DNA of 64,000 nucleotides from Bacteroides zhangwenhongii (GTDB lineage: Bacteria > Bacteroidota > Bacteroidia > Bacteroidales > Bacteroidaceae): positions 620,001 through 684,000 of the forward strand of contig NZ_CP059856.1 of assembly GCF_009193325.2 (NCBI RefSeq), given 5' to 3'. Every line of letters begins with the position of its first letter. The first letter of the stretch is position 1. Of the stretch, positions 54,781 through 63,486 are shown piece after piece. Position numbers and translations under genes: made by a program. The notes under the pieces were generated by a model. It was not told where the DNA came from. It saw only the letters and a program-made list of their open reading frames with translations, and made no database searches.

Positions 54781-55419
54781 ATGAATAAGTATTACCAGAC
54801 ATTAGACAAGATACTCCAAACGGGCAAAATCCAGACCAATAGGAAAGGGCGTATCAAGTATCTATTAAACGAAAGGCTCATGCTAACCCCCGCTGATTTA
54901 CTTGACATATTTGAAAGCCACGGGATAGCCAGGAAAAAGCTGAAAGAGGAATTGAAACTGTTTATGCAAGGAGTCCGGGATGTGGAAAAATACAAAGAGG
55001 CAGGGATTACCTGGTGGGATTATTGCGGCCATACCCTTGTAAACAGCTATCCAACTTACTTTGAAAAGCTTCCACCCCTCATAACCAGGATTAACCGGGA
55101 AAAGCGCAACAGCAAGAATTATGTCCTGTTTCTTGGAGAAACCGGGGTGGAAAGCAACCAGGCACCCTGCCTGAGTCTTGTGCAGTTCCAAATTGATGAG
55201 GGAGAATTGGTGCTATCTGCATATCAGCGTAGTTCTGATGCGAACCTTGGGCTTCCGGCTGATATTTATCATCTTTATCTGATGGCAAGGCAGGTGGAGC
55301 TTCCCCTGAAGTCCATAACCCTTGACCTTGGAAATGTGCATATATATGAAAATAACATTGACCGGACTCTGGAACTGTTATCCGGAGTTGAAAACATTAA
55401 ATTTGACTTGAACGTATGA
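54781..55419 (+). CDS. Thymidylate-synthase-like protein with dCMP-type active site
   Basis: The 212-aa protein is clearly ThyA-like: YQTLDKILQTGKIQTNRKGR, KYKEAGITWWDY, APCLSLVQF, YQRSSDANLGLPADIYHLYL and GNVHIYENN. Catalytic Cys130, Arg150, Asp153, His187 and Tyr189 are present, and the Cys-to-Arg-to-Asp spacings equal those of E. coli ThyA (146, 166, 169). At the position of ThyA Asn177, the base-reading residue, this protein has Asp161, as T4 dCMP hydroxymethylase does. It may methylate or hydroxymethylate dCMP. It is shorter than the usual 264 aa. The ATG at 54781 was preferred over the open frame from 54715. It overlaps the methylase gene by 4 nt. Confidence 0.75.
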   Translation: MNKYYQTLDKILQTGKIQTNRKGRIKYLLNERLMLTPADLLDIFESHGIARKKLKEELKLFMQGVRDVEKYKEAGITWWDYCGHTLVNSYPTYFEKLPPLITRINREKRNSKNYVLFLGETGVESNQAPCLSLVQFQIDEGELVLSAYQRSSDANLGLPADIYHLYLMARQVELPLKSITLDLGNVHIYENNIDRTLELLSGVENIKFDLNV

Positions 55420-56276
55420 AGAATATGAATTTATCTGCACCACTGCCATTTGTAGGCCAAAAAAGAATGTTTGCTAAAGAGTTTATTAAAGTTTTGGAAC
55501 AGTTCCCTGAAGATACCGTGTTTGTGGACTTGTTTGGCGGTTCCGGACTTCTTTCGCATATAGCCAAAAGAAGCAAGCCCGATGCTACTGTTGTCTACAA
55601 TGACTTCGACAACTACCGGTTCAGACTGAAAAATATCCCACAGACAAATAAACTGCTTGCCGATATTAGGGAGCTGGTGGGTAATTCGATACCCAAACAT
55701 AAACCAATTAAAGGGGAACTTAGAGAACGCATTTTTAAACGTATCGAGGAAGAAGAACTAAATGTTGGGTACGTGGATTTTATAACCTTATCATCCTCAC
55801 TTATGTTCTCCATGAAGTATAAATTGTCTGTAGCCGAAATGCGCAAGGAAGTCCTTTATAACAACATTCGCAAGACCGGTTATCCGGAGTCTTCTGACTA
55901 CTTAAAAGGGCTTGAAATTGTATCATGCGACTACAAAGCAGTATTCAACCAATATAAGGATGTTCCCGGAGTCGTCTTTTTAATTGATCCGCCTTATCTT
56001 TCCACTGATGTTGGTACGTACAATATGTATTGGCGCTTGTCTGATTATTTGGATGTTTTAAAGATACTCGAAAAGCATTCCTTCGTTTATTTCACATCCA
56101 ATAAATCCTCCATACTTGAACTGTGTGAATGGATTGGAGCAAACAAAACCATTGGCAATCCTTTTGAGGGTTGTACAAAAAAGGAATTCAATGCCCACAT
56201 GAATTATTCTGCCGAATATACAGACATGATGCTGTATAAGAAACAGGAAAAATTAGTTCATAAAACAGCTGCTTAG
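55416..56276 (+). CDS. Dam-type adenine-N6 DNA methyltransferase (D12 class)
   Basis: The 286-aa protein has the AdoMet-binding motif FVDLFGGSGLL and the catalytic DPPY in FLIDPPYLSTDVGTY. An N-terminal PFVGQKRMF segment is typical of the Dam/DpnII family. It lies in a two-gene unit with the ThyA-like protein, which suggests a DNA-modification cassette, probably for defence evasion by the phage. Target sequence unknown (GATC is usual for the family). Confidence 0.85.
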   Translation: MKNMNLSAPLPFVGQKRMFAKEFIKVLEQFPEDTVFVDLFGGSGLLSHIAKRSKPDATVVYNDFDNYRFRLKNIPQTNKLLADIRELVGNSIPKHKPIKGELRERIFKRIEEEELNVGYVDFITLSSSLMFSMKYKLSVAEMRKEVLYNNIRKTGYPESSDYLKGLEIVSCDYKAVFNQYKDVPGVVFLIDPPYLSTDVGTYNMYWRLSDYLDVLKILEKHSFVYFTSNKSSILELCEWIGANKTIGNPFEGCTKKEFNAHMNYSAEYTDMMLYKKQEKLVHKTAA

Positions 56277-56366
56277 CACTGAACAAAGATACAATTTTTC
56301 AAGTAGAAGGCCAAACTTTTGAGCCTTATTTTAATGCCGTTATAAAGCCATTTTTTATGAAATTAT

Positions 56367-56411
56367 AAAGCCGAAACAGAGGTCATTACAAAACTTTTGT
56401 TTCGGCTTTTT
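56367..56411 (+). terminator. Terminator of the ThyA-like/Dam unit
   Basis: AAAGCCGAAACA at 56367 pairs perfectly with TGTTTCGGCTTT at 56398, followed by TT. The loop is 19 nt. Confidence 0.6.
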
Positions 56412-56438
56412 GAGTGTTGCGCGCTTTCCTTTTTTGAA

Positions 56439-56480
56439 CGCTTCGTTTTGTCCTTTTCCCTGAAAATCGAACGCTTCGTT
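56439..56480 (-). repeat. Right prophage end transposase-binding sites
   Basis: CGCTTCGTT occurs at 56439-56447 and 56472-56480. On the minus strand this is AACGAAGCG, the core found at the left end in opposite orientation. CAGGGAAAAGG lies between the two, like the TCGGGAAAA block at the left. Confidence 0.65.
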
Positions 56481-56515
56481 TCGGATTCTGCGGAAATTTG
56501 GATTTGCGGATTATA

Positions 56516-58003
56516 CTTACGTCCCTTGAGAGATTCCAGCATTTGTTGCTCCTTTCGCTGAAAGAAATAATCATCGTATTCCGGGTCGAAAGGGTTTGCC
56601 TCACCTTTGATTTGCTTGTACGGGGTATAATGTATATCCGACAACCTTTTAAGGGTCAGGTAGTTCACTTTCTTGCTCTTGGTTTCATATTTCCATGCAA
56701 ACGTCCATTTACGCCCCCGAATTTCATGCCAATATTTGTCTGCAACCCAAGACTTGCGTTTCTTTGGATGGCGACGTAAAGCCCATTTCTTCGTGAGATT
56801 GTAAATGTGATTGTCACAACCATGAAAAGCATCGGTTGATGCACCATATCGGTAATAGTTGCCCCAACCTGTGATTACAGGATTAAGCATTCGTATCAGC
56901 GATTCCTGCTTACACATTTTATGTCCTTTAACGATGTCACCGATTTTTGCCCTGAAGCGTTTCTGTGCATCTTTGGACGGGGATGTGTATAGCCTTTTGC
57001 CAAACTTCCTCACATTGAAACCTAAGAAATCAAAACCGTCGTATATGTTCGTAATGGTAGTTTTCTCTTCGGATAAGGTCAGCCCTCTTTCTTTGAGAAA
57101 TTCTATCACGATAGGTTTGACTTCGTTTTCCAATAGCTCCTTATCTCGACCTGTGATTATAAAGTCATCCGCATAACGAATAAGGTTTACCTTGTAGTGG
57201 AATGTCTTATTGTTGCGCCATAATCTTTTGAATCTTTCAGCCAAGAGTGGTTGAAGTCCGTCAAGTGCTATATTTGCAAGTGTCGGTGATATGATACCTC
57301 CTTGTGGTGTACCCTCTTCTGTCGGAAATAGTTTGCCATTGAATACAGCTCCACATTTCAGCCATTTTCTGAGTATCGTCTTATCCATAGGGATATGATT
57401 AAGAAGCCAGTCGTGGCTGATATGGTCGAAGCAGCCTTTAATGTCTCCCTCCAAAATCCATTCGGGGGAATGCTGGCGGTTTAGAACCGTATCAATCTGA
57501 CGGATAGCGTCCATTGTCCTGCGTTTCTTGCGGAAACCATAAGAAAAGCGGTCGCCTGTCGTTTCGGCTATCGGTTCCAATGCCATGAGATATAATGCCT
57601 GCATCGCCCTGTCTTTCATTGTCGGTATTCCCAACGGTCGGAGTTTACCGTTCTTTTTCTTGATGTGAACCCTACGAAGCGGCTGCGGATTGTAACCACG
57701 ACGTTTCAGTTCACCGATTGCTTTGTACTTGCGCTTGGGAGAATCCCAAAGCTGTTTATCTACTCCAGACGTTTTCTTCCCTTTGTTGGAAGTAACCCTC
57801 TTTACCGCCAATGCCTTGGCGTAAAAAGAGTGGGTCAGCATCCACTGCAAGGCTTTCACCTTGTTATGTCTGCCTTCCTTTTGAGCCTTTACAATACGCG
57901 CTTGTAGCTTTCGGACATAGGCTTCACACTTGGACCAGTCCATGCCGTCCCAAGTTAGATTCCTGCTGTCAGCAGGCGCACACGATGTTTTAGTTTCGTT
58001 CAT
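56516..58003 (-). pseudogene. Group II intron maturase/reverse transcriptase, 3' truncated
   Basis: About 496 native codons follow a strong Shine-Dalgarno (AAGGAGGAAA) at the ATG of 58003. RT motifs are present (ILEGDIKGCFDHISHDWLL, GTPQGGIISPTLANIALDGL, RYADDFIITG), and the maturase region runs to QMLESLKGRK. Related proteins then continue into an HNH endonuclease; here the reading continues as phage DNA for about 50 codons to a stop at 56363. Loss of that end removes the endonuclease. Confidence 0.85.
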
Positions 58004-58644
58004 TTGCTTTCCTCCTTTTGAAAGTTCTAAAAGTTATCTTGTAAAGAGTTACCATATACGGAAGTCTGCCCACTTTCGTGTCGGATGATGTCACCAATAA
58101 CAACCCGTGATGTTGATTCAATCCGTATCCACCCCATTACAGGGTGGCATTCGCTTTTTCCGTTATCTCATACCTGCACCCATTCGGCTTGCCTTGCGGT
58201 TCGCTTACTCGCATTCTTACGAGAGAGATACAGGCTTGCCCTGTTCCACGTAATTGACAAACGGATAGTTTAGGTTCTGCCAAGTCCGCCGGCAGTGCTG
58301 TGTCCGTGTAACCCCAACATGGGCAAGGGTTATCCGACTGCTTACCTTTTGGTGAGAGCTAAAGTATCTTGCGCTCCTTCAAACCTTACGACGGCTAAAG
58401 TCAGTTCACTTACGTTAACCATGCTATCCAGCCTCGCCACTCAACGGTATGATACTAACCGTCCTTGACATTCCCTCACGGTTCAGTCTTGTCCTTTCGG
58501 AAAGTGTACTTTGTCCTATAAGCTTGGCACAACCCATCACTGGAGATGCACCTTATAGTAGGCTACCGCTGACGGAACAGCGGGTTAAATCATGCAATTA
58601 ATATCACTGTCTAACAATCAATTACGTGACTTTACAGGTCACAC
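56516..58644 (-). mobile_element. Group II intron in mobC, 3' end lost at the prophage boundary
   Basis: On the minus strand the intron begins GTGTG (58644-58640), matching the group II consensus GUGYG, right after the Trp codon of mobC. About 640 nt of structured non-coding RNA (58004-58644, domains I to III/IV) precede the maturase gene. Domains V and VI, expected after the gene, are absent because phage DNA begins there. The intron can no longer splice. Confidence 0.75.
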
Positions 58645-59562
58645 CCACGTGCGGTTGAGGTTGAGCATGATGGTGTAGGCACTCTCGTAGGCATCCGAAA
58701 TATCGGTCATGAAGTCCGGATGGATGGGGTTGCAGCGGTGGCTGCGGCGAGGGTCGTCGAAGTTGATGACGTAGAACTGCGGTTTTACTTTGTAACCCTC
58801 CGGGTGGTTCAAAAGATGGTTGTAGGCAATCATGGAGAGGTCGGGAAACTTGAAGTCGTACACATACATCGAATACCCCTTCTCTATCTGCTGCTTGATG
58901 AAGTTGTTCACCACGGCATACGACTTGCCGCTGCCCGGCGTGCCCAGTACGATGGAGGCACGGAAGGGATTGACCACGTTGATCCAGCCTCTGTTCCAAC
59001 GCTTGCGGTAGTAGAAGCGTGTGGGCAGGTTCACGGAATAGTCGTTCTCCAGCAGCCTTGTCTCCTGCATGAAACTCTCGTTCTCGGTGTTGAACACATC
59101 CTCCATCAGATTGTGCTTCAGCAGACGGCTCATCCACAGCCCGCCCATCAGCAGGCATACGTAGCCCGTGCCGATGGTGGCGATATACAGTCCAGCCACC
59201 GCCTCCGTGGGCAGTGTCAGTGCCAATATCCACCAGTTGAGGAAGAACAGCACACTGCCTATGGCCAGTGCCGTCCAAATCCTGCTCCAAGTGATTTTCT
59301 CGCCCTTCACGCCCTTTGTGCCGAGGCAGGAAAGGGCAAGCAGGAGTACGGCGAACAGCTTTGTGTAGAGGATGGAATGGAACAGCCCCGCCGTGCGGTT
59401 GAAGTTCATCAGAATCCTGTCCACCACACCGATGTCCACTCCCCACAGCCGTATGGCACTGTAGCAGTACCAATACACGTTCATCACTACCAGTATAATA
59501 CTCACGGCACGCAGAAAATCCATGATTTTCGCCAGTGCCCTCAAATCGTCTTCTTGTGACAT
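58645..59562 (-). pseudogene. mobC: Coupling protein MobC/TraG-like (VirD4), 5' exon only
   Basis: The 306 codons start MSQEDDLRALAKIMDFLRAV and include four membrane segments, then Walker A in VLGTPGSGKSYAVVNNF and a stop at the intron edge after LNLNRTW. Family proteins are about 650-670 aa, so over half is missing and is not found beyond the prophage. It would link the relaxosome to the transfer channel. Confidence 0.85.
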
Positions 59563-59598
59563 TGTTCCTTTGTTTTGAAGTGAATAAAAAATACGATG

Positions 59599-60870
59599 TT
59601 ACATTCCCAGTCCCTTACGCTTCTTCTTTTTCTTCTTCCGCTGCATGGCACGGATAAACGCCTCTTCTTCGGGATCGATGGTCGAGCCGTCGGGCGAGAA
59701 AAGCCCTGCACCTGAGATGTGGAAGTCGTCGGTGTATTCTTCTGCCTTTGGCCTGACTGCATTTCTATCTTCAGTAGGCACACTCTCTTCCGCAGGTACA
59801 GTCATCGTTATTGGCTCCTCGTTGGCGTATGGCAGCGTGAAGTGTTCCTGCAAGGCATTGGCTGAAAGTTCCCTGCCCATGCGTGAGCCGTTGAGCACAC
59901 AGCCCGTGCGGTGGTCGATGAAGGTGGCACCGTAGATGCGCCCGTCCTCCGTATGGCGCAGCACCGTGTCGATGCCTCTTTCCCTGAGCAGGGCTATGAA
60001 GCGGTCTTGGTGGTGCGTTGCCTCCAAAGCCGCCAATACGGTGCGCTTTGTCATTTCAGCGAGTTTCCTGTCCTTTATCTCTTTCTTGGAGCGTGCAAAC
60101 TTGTTTTGCAGCGCATCATATCCGGCGGACTTGCCGAAGAGCGAGGACTTGAACGGATTGCCCGTCTTGTTGCCCGCATCATCCGTTGCGGAGAACACCA
60201 GCCCGTGGTATTCCCGTCCACGCACGATGCCCCGCGCTTCCTCCACCGTCACATTGTACAGCGACAGCAGCGCACGGTATTCGCCCAGCGACTGGAAGCG
60301 GTACTGCCTGTTCACCGCCTTCACGATGTTCCCCACCTGCTTCTTAATGTCGCCTGCCGCAACGTCCACCTTGCACAGCGGACGCTCTATGCGCTCGCCT
60401 CGCCGTTCTGCTGAATGAAGCCCATACTTCCGTTCCAAATCCTTGCGTATGCGCTCGCTCCTGCGGAAAAGGAAGTCCTGGTTGAGCCGCCTTCCGCTCT
60501 CGTCCACGTTGATGGTGACGATGTGCAGGTGGTGGCGGTCGATGTCCTCATGCTTATAGACCATATAAGGCTGGTTGCCGTAGCCCAGACGGTCGAGGTA
60601 TTCCCGTGCTATCTCCTGCAGTTCCGTGTCCGTCAGCACATCGTCGGGATGCGGATTGATGGAGATGTGCAGCACAGGCTTCTCCGTGCGCACCGTGGCG
60701 GGCATGAAGGCGAGAAAGCCCTCCATCGCCTTGGCAATATCCACCGTGCCGCTCCCGTCGTTGAAGATGCGGTTGGTGGCCAACAGCCGTCCCTGCTCCT
60801 TGTTGATCTTCTCACCGTTGTAGGCGAGCGCACCGTAGAGCGACTTTCCTAAACTGATTTTGGTGACCAT
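59599..60870 (-). CDS. mobB: Relaxase MobB
   Basis: The ATG at 60870 gives 423 aa (MVTKISLGKSLYGALAYNGE). Relaxase features include DIDRHHLHIVTINVD with the paired histidines of the HUH metal site, and HISINPHPDDVLTD. The C-terminus is basic (RKKKKKKRKGLGM). It nicks the transfer origin and covalently leads the strand into the recipient. It overlaps mobA by 22 nt; the open frame further upstream shadows mobA. Confidence 0.88.
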   Translation of the reverse strand: MVTKISLGKSLYGALAYNGEKINKEQGRLLATNRIFNDGSGTVDIAKAMEGFLAFMPATVRTEKPVLHISINPHPDDVLTDTELQEIAREYLDRLGYGNQPYMVYKHEDIDRHHLHIVTINVDESGRRLNQDFLFRRSERIRKDLERKYGLHSAERRGERIERPLCKVDVAAGDIKKQVGNIVKAVNRQYRFQSLGEYRALLSLYNVTVEEARGIVRGREYHGLVFSATDDAGNKTGNPFKSSLFGKSAGYDALQNKFARSKKEIKDRKLAEMTKRTVLAALEATHHQDRFIALLRERGIDTVLRHTEDGRIYGATFIDHRTGCVLNGSRMGRELSANALQEHFTLPYANEEPITMTVPAEESVPTEDRNAVRPKAEEYTDDFHISGAGLFSPDGSTIDPEEEAFIRAMQRKKKKKKRKGLGM

Positions 60871-61277
60871 TTCGCCTCCATTTCTTTTGAGAGTTCCACA
60901 ATCCTGTGGCTCAACGCCGCCAGTTCCTCCGTGCATTTCTCCAATTTGTAGAGCAACGCCATAGCCTTCTTCTCGGAGAAATGCGACCGCAGTTCCTTCA
61001 CGACTTGGTTGTAGTTCGTGCCGATGGCACGGAACTGCGCATGGAAATCCGACAGCTTGGTGTAGTAGTCCACCAAGCCCTTGTCCACCGTAACGACCCT
61101 GAATGTCCTGCCGAAGAACTGCTCCTTCAGGAACACCGCCTTGGCATAGACACCCGATCTCTCGTACATGGCGAGGAACCTGTTCCACTCGCCGTCGTCG
61201 AAACGCACCATCACGCAGTGCGTCTTCGTGTCCAACTTGGGGCATCGCCCCGTCCTTCTTTTCTCTTTCTGCATCAT
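60849..61277 (-). CDS. mobA: Relaxosome accessory protein MobA
   Basis: The 142-aa basic protein (MMQKEKRRTGRCPKLDTKTH) has a ribbon-helix-helix-like N-terminus and the pattern of the plasmid mobilisation relaxosome family (RAIGTNYNQVVKELRSHFSE). It would bind the transfer origin and help the relaxase. The start could be the second Met at 61274. Confidence 0.8.
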   Translation of the reverse strand: MMQKEKRRTGRCPKLDTKTHCVMVRFDDGEWNRFLAMYERSGVYAKAVFLKEQFFGRTFRVVTVDKGLVDYYTKLSDFHAQFRAIGTNYNQVVKELRSHFSEKKAMALLYKLEKCTEELAALSHRIVELSKEMEAKWSPKSV

Positions 61278-61974
61278 TGATTGGATTTAGTGGTTTCACG
61301 TCAAGACCCCTTTCCCAACTCCAAGCATCGGTTTTCATCAGGCTTCCCGACTTCGGAGGAAGAGCCCGTCCCCCGCCAGTGGGGCAAGAGCTTTTCGGGT
61401 AACTCAAATCCTTTTGAGTAACTGAAAAGACATCTTGCTATTGGCTAATGCCAATAAAAATCCGCCTCTGGACGGATTGGTGTGTTGCCTGATAACCCAG
61501 TGGTAGTGTTCCAAGGGCAAGCCCTGTCGCTTGGGTGCAAAATTACGGCTATTTTCGCCTCTGAATCAGCGTTTTTGCTGTGCCAACCGCTACCACCCTG
61601 TGCCACTCGCTGCCACTCATTCCGAAAGTGATACGGATATGAAAAAATGCCTATACTTTTGCATCGTGATTCAGTTCACGGATGATTTGCGGACGTAGAA
61701 AACCGACTGTTCAAATCCATGCGTAACCGGTTTGACGGGTAAGCGGAAAAGCGGATTTTCAAAGGTCCGGCAATCCACTGATACGATGAAGCGCATATGT
61801 AATGACGCAATGACTTCATGCCGTCATTCAGTGGGGATTCAAACAGGCGAAGAACCGGATAAGGGGAAAGCCGTTGAAGCGACAAACCAATCATCCGCAT
61901 AAATGAAGACACCGGGATGCAATCCCATAGAGAGACAATAAAACGAGTAAGTAATCATTCAAAAACGAGAAGAC
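61278..61974. other. Mob-tra intergenic region with candidate transfer origin
   Basis: The 697 bp hold no gene. Three inverted repeats cluster at 61402-61479: ACTCAAA-4 nt-TTTGAGT (61402-61419), TATTGGC-4 nt-GCCAATA (61439-61456) and AATCCG-8 nt-CGGATT (61459-61478). Such clusters beside mobA are typical of oriT in these elements. A promoter lies further right at 61654. Confidence 0.5.
61654..61661 (+). promoter_or_regulatory. -7 box of the tra operon
   Basis: TACTTTTG fits TAnnTTTG and points at traA, leaving a long leader of about 300 nt. Such leaders in this family can carry regulation. Confidence 0.5.
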
Positions 61975-62736
61975 ATGAGTAAAGAAATCTTCGTCGCCTT
62001 TGCGACACAGAAGGGAGGCATCGGCAAATCCACCGTCACTGCCCTTGCCGCAAGTTACCTTCACAATGTGATGGGGCTGAATGTGGCGGTGGTGGACTGC
62101 GATGCCCCGCAGCACAGCATTCACGGTTTGCGTGAGCGCGAGTTGAAACTGATAGAGGAAAGCCTCTACTTCAAGGCACTGGCCTGCGACCATTTCCGCA
62201 AAATCAAGAAGCATGCCTATCCGATAGTGGAGAGCGATGCGGTGAACGCCTTGGACGATGCGGAGAAACTGCTGGCAAACGAGGAGGTGAAGCCCGATGT
62301 GGTGTTCTTCGACATGCCCGGCACGCTGAAGGCGAATGGCGTGGTCAAGACGCTCTCGCAGATGGACTACATCTTCGCCCCAGTCAGTGCAGACCGTTTC
62401 GTGGTGGAGAGCACGCTCCAGTTCGCCACCATGTTCAAGGACAACCTGATGACGACAGGCAGGGCGAAGACAAAAGCCTTCCACCTGTTCTGGACGATGG
62501 TTGACGGCAGGGAGAAGAACGGGCTGTATGAGGTCTATGAGGACGTGATGGCGGAGATGGGGCTTTCAGTCTTATCCACACGACTGCCCGACAGCAAGAA
62601 ATACCGCCGTGACCTTTCGGAAGAACGGAAGGGCGTGTTCCGTTCCACCATCTTCCCGATGGACTCCGCCCTGCTGAAGGGGAGCGGCATCAAGGAATTT
62701 GCAGAGGAAATCAGTAACATCATAAACAACCCGTAA
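61975..62736 (+). CDS. traA: ParA-like ATPase TraA
   Basis: The 253-aa protein has a deviant Walker A in ATQKGGIGKSTVTALAASYL, then VAVVDCDAPQHS and VVFFDMPGTLKANG as Walker B. This is the first gene of the tra operon in CTnDOT-type elements; it is a soluble partition-type ATPase thought to act in transfer. Confidence 0.88.
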   Translation: MSKEIFVAFATQKGGIGKSTVTALAASYLHNVMGLNVAVVDCDAPQHSIHGLRERELKLIEESLYFKALACDHFRKIKKHAYPIVESDAVNALDDAEKLLANEEVKPDVVFFDMPGTLKANGVVKTLSQMDYIFAPVSADRFVVESTLQFATMFKDNLMTTGRAKTKAFHLFWTMVDGREKNGLYEVYEDVMAEMGLSVLSTRLPDSKKYRRDLSEERKGVFRSTIFPMDSALLKGSGIKEFAEEISNIINNP

Positions 62737-62738
62737 TT

Positions 62739-63146
62739 ATGGCAAGCAGAAAAGTGAATACGGAAGGCATTGACGAGGAACTGTTGATTGCCTCCATCGG
62801 AAAGAAAAGAAGCGAGGAACAGATGCCTCCTCCCGTACAAGAACAGTCCGTGCAAGGACAGAAAGAAAAGTCCTACGCTCCAACGAGGCGCGATGCGGGC
62901 GGCAAAAAGAAACAGCAGGACGATGACTATATCGGGCTATATCTCGGTCGCAACGAAATCAAGACCCGGCAGTGCGTGTATATCAGCAGGGATGTCCACA
63001 GCGTCATCCTGAAGATAGTCAACAGCATCGCCCCGGAGGACACGACAGTGGGCGGATACATCGACACCGTCCTGCGGTTCCACCTGCAACAGCACAAGGA
63101 CCGCATCAACGAACTGTACAAGAAACAAAGAGACAATTTGATTTAA
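62739..63146 (+). CDS. traB: DUF3408-like conjugal transfer protein TraB
   Basis: The 135-aa protein starts MASRKVNTEGIDEELLIASI, has a charged linker, and ends with TVGGYIDTVLRFHLQQHKDR, the DUF3408 core with its ribbon-helix-helix-like end. Two nt after traA. Probably binds DNA or a partner; function not known. Confidence 0.75.
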   Translation: MASRKVNTEGIDEELLIASIGKKRSEEQMPPPVQEQSVQGQKEKSYAPTRRDAGGKKKQQDDDYIGLYLGRNEIKTRQCVYISRDVHSVILKIVNSIAPEDTTVGGYIDTVLRFHLQQHKDRINELYKKQRDNLI

Positions 63147-63177
63147 CAACAGTATTAACATCTAAAATTTCAAGACA

Positions 63178-63486
63178 ATGAAGAAGAATCAAGTGAGCAA
63201 TTACCGTAACGTGTTTTTGAAGAGCAATGGCATCAACAAGGAGAATGCCATGCCTGTGGCCATCAGTCCGACGACTTATGCCAAGCTCGAGCAAATCATC
63301 CAAGTCATGGGAGACGGTAAATGTACCGTGGACGATTTCGTGGAGAATGTGCTGGAACTCAAATTCCGTGAGAGCAATCAAGCGGAGTGCCTTACATCTA
63401 AAGAATCGTGCGGGAAGAGCACTTCCGCATACATGGGGACGACCTTCAACGAAGTATTGAACGAAGCATTGAAGGCAAGATTATGA
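63178..63486 (+). CDS. traC: DUF3408-like conjugal transfer protein TraC
   Basis: The 102-aa protein (MKKNQVSNYRNVFLKSNGIN) has the core KLEQIIQVMGDGKCTVDDFV like the previous gene's end. It overlaps the next gene by 4 nt (ATGA). Confidence 0.65.
   Translation: MKKNQVSNYRNVFLKSNGINKENAMPVAISPTTYAKLEQIIQVMGDGKCTVDDFVENVLELKFRESNQAECLTSKESCGKSTSAYMGTTFNEVLNEALKARL

Larger units (their letters stand above)
14115..56515 (+). mobile_element. Mu-like transposable Bacteroides prophage with DGR (Hankyphage-like), about 42.4 kb
   Basis: The element has a DDE transposase plus AAA ATPase (MuA/MuB-like), an S24 repressor at the left, Mu-type head genes (gp27/28/29/30/36 and gpG-like), a siphovirus-type tail module with a 1215-aa tape measure and no sheath gene, and a DGR near the right end. 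The motif AACGAAGCG occurs in opposite orientation at both ends, as expected of transposase-binding sites. The left boundary is set by loss of permease homology at about 14115, the right by loss of maturase homology at about 56515; both are uncertain by 10-25 nt. The block is visibly more GC-rich than the flanking PUL. Naming it Hankyphage-like rests on recall of overall architecture and size. Confidence 0.9.

Noticed and set aside
58622..59473. 283-codon minus frame over mobC
   Set aside because: It overlaps the well-supported mobC frame with Walker A and is low-complexity.
60871..61407. Long N-terminal extension of mobB
   Set aside because: That part overlaps mobA on the same strand in another frame and has no relaxase similarity; MVTKISLGK is the usual start.
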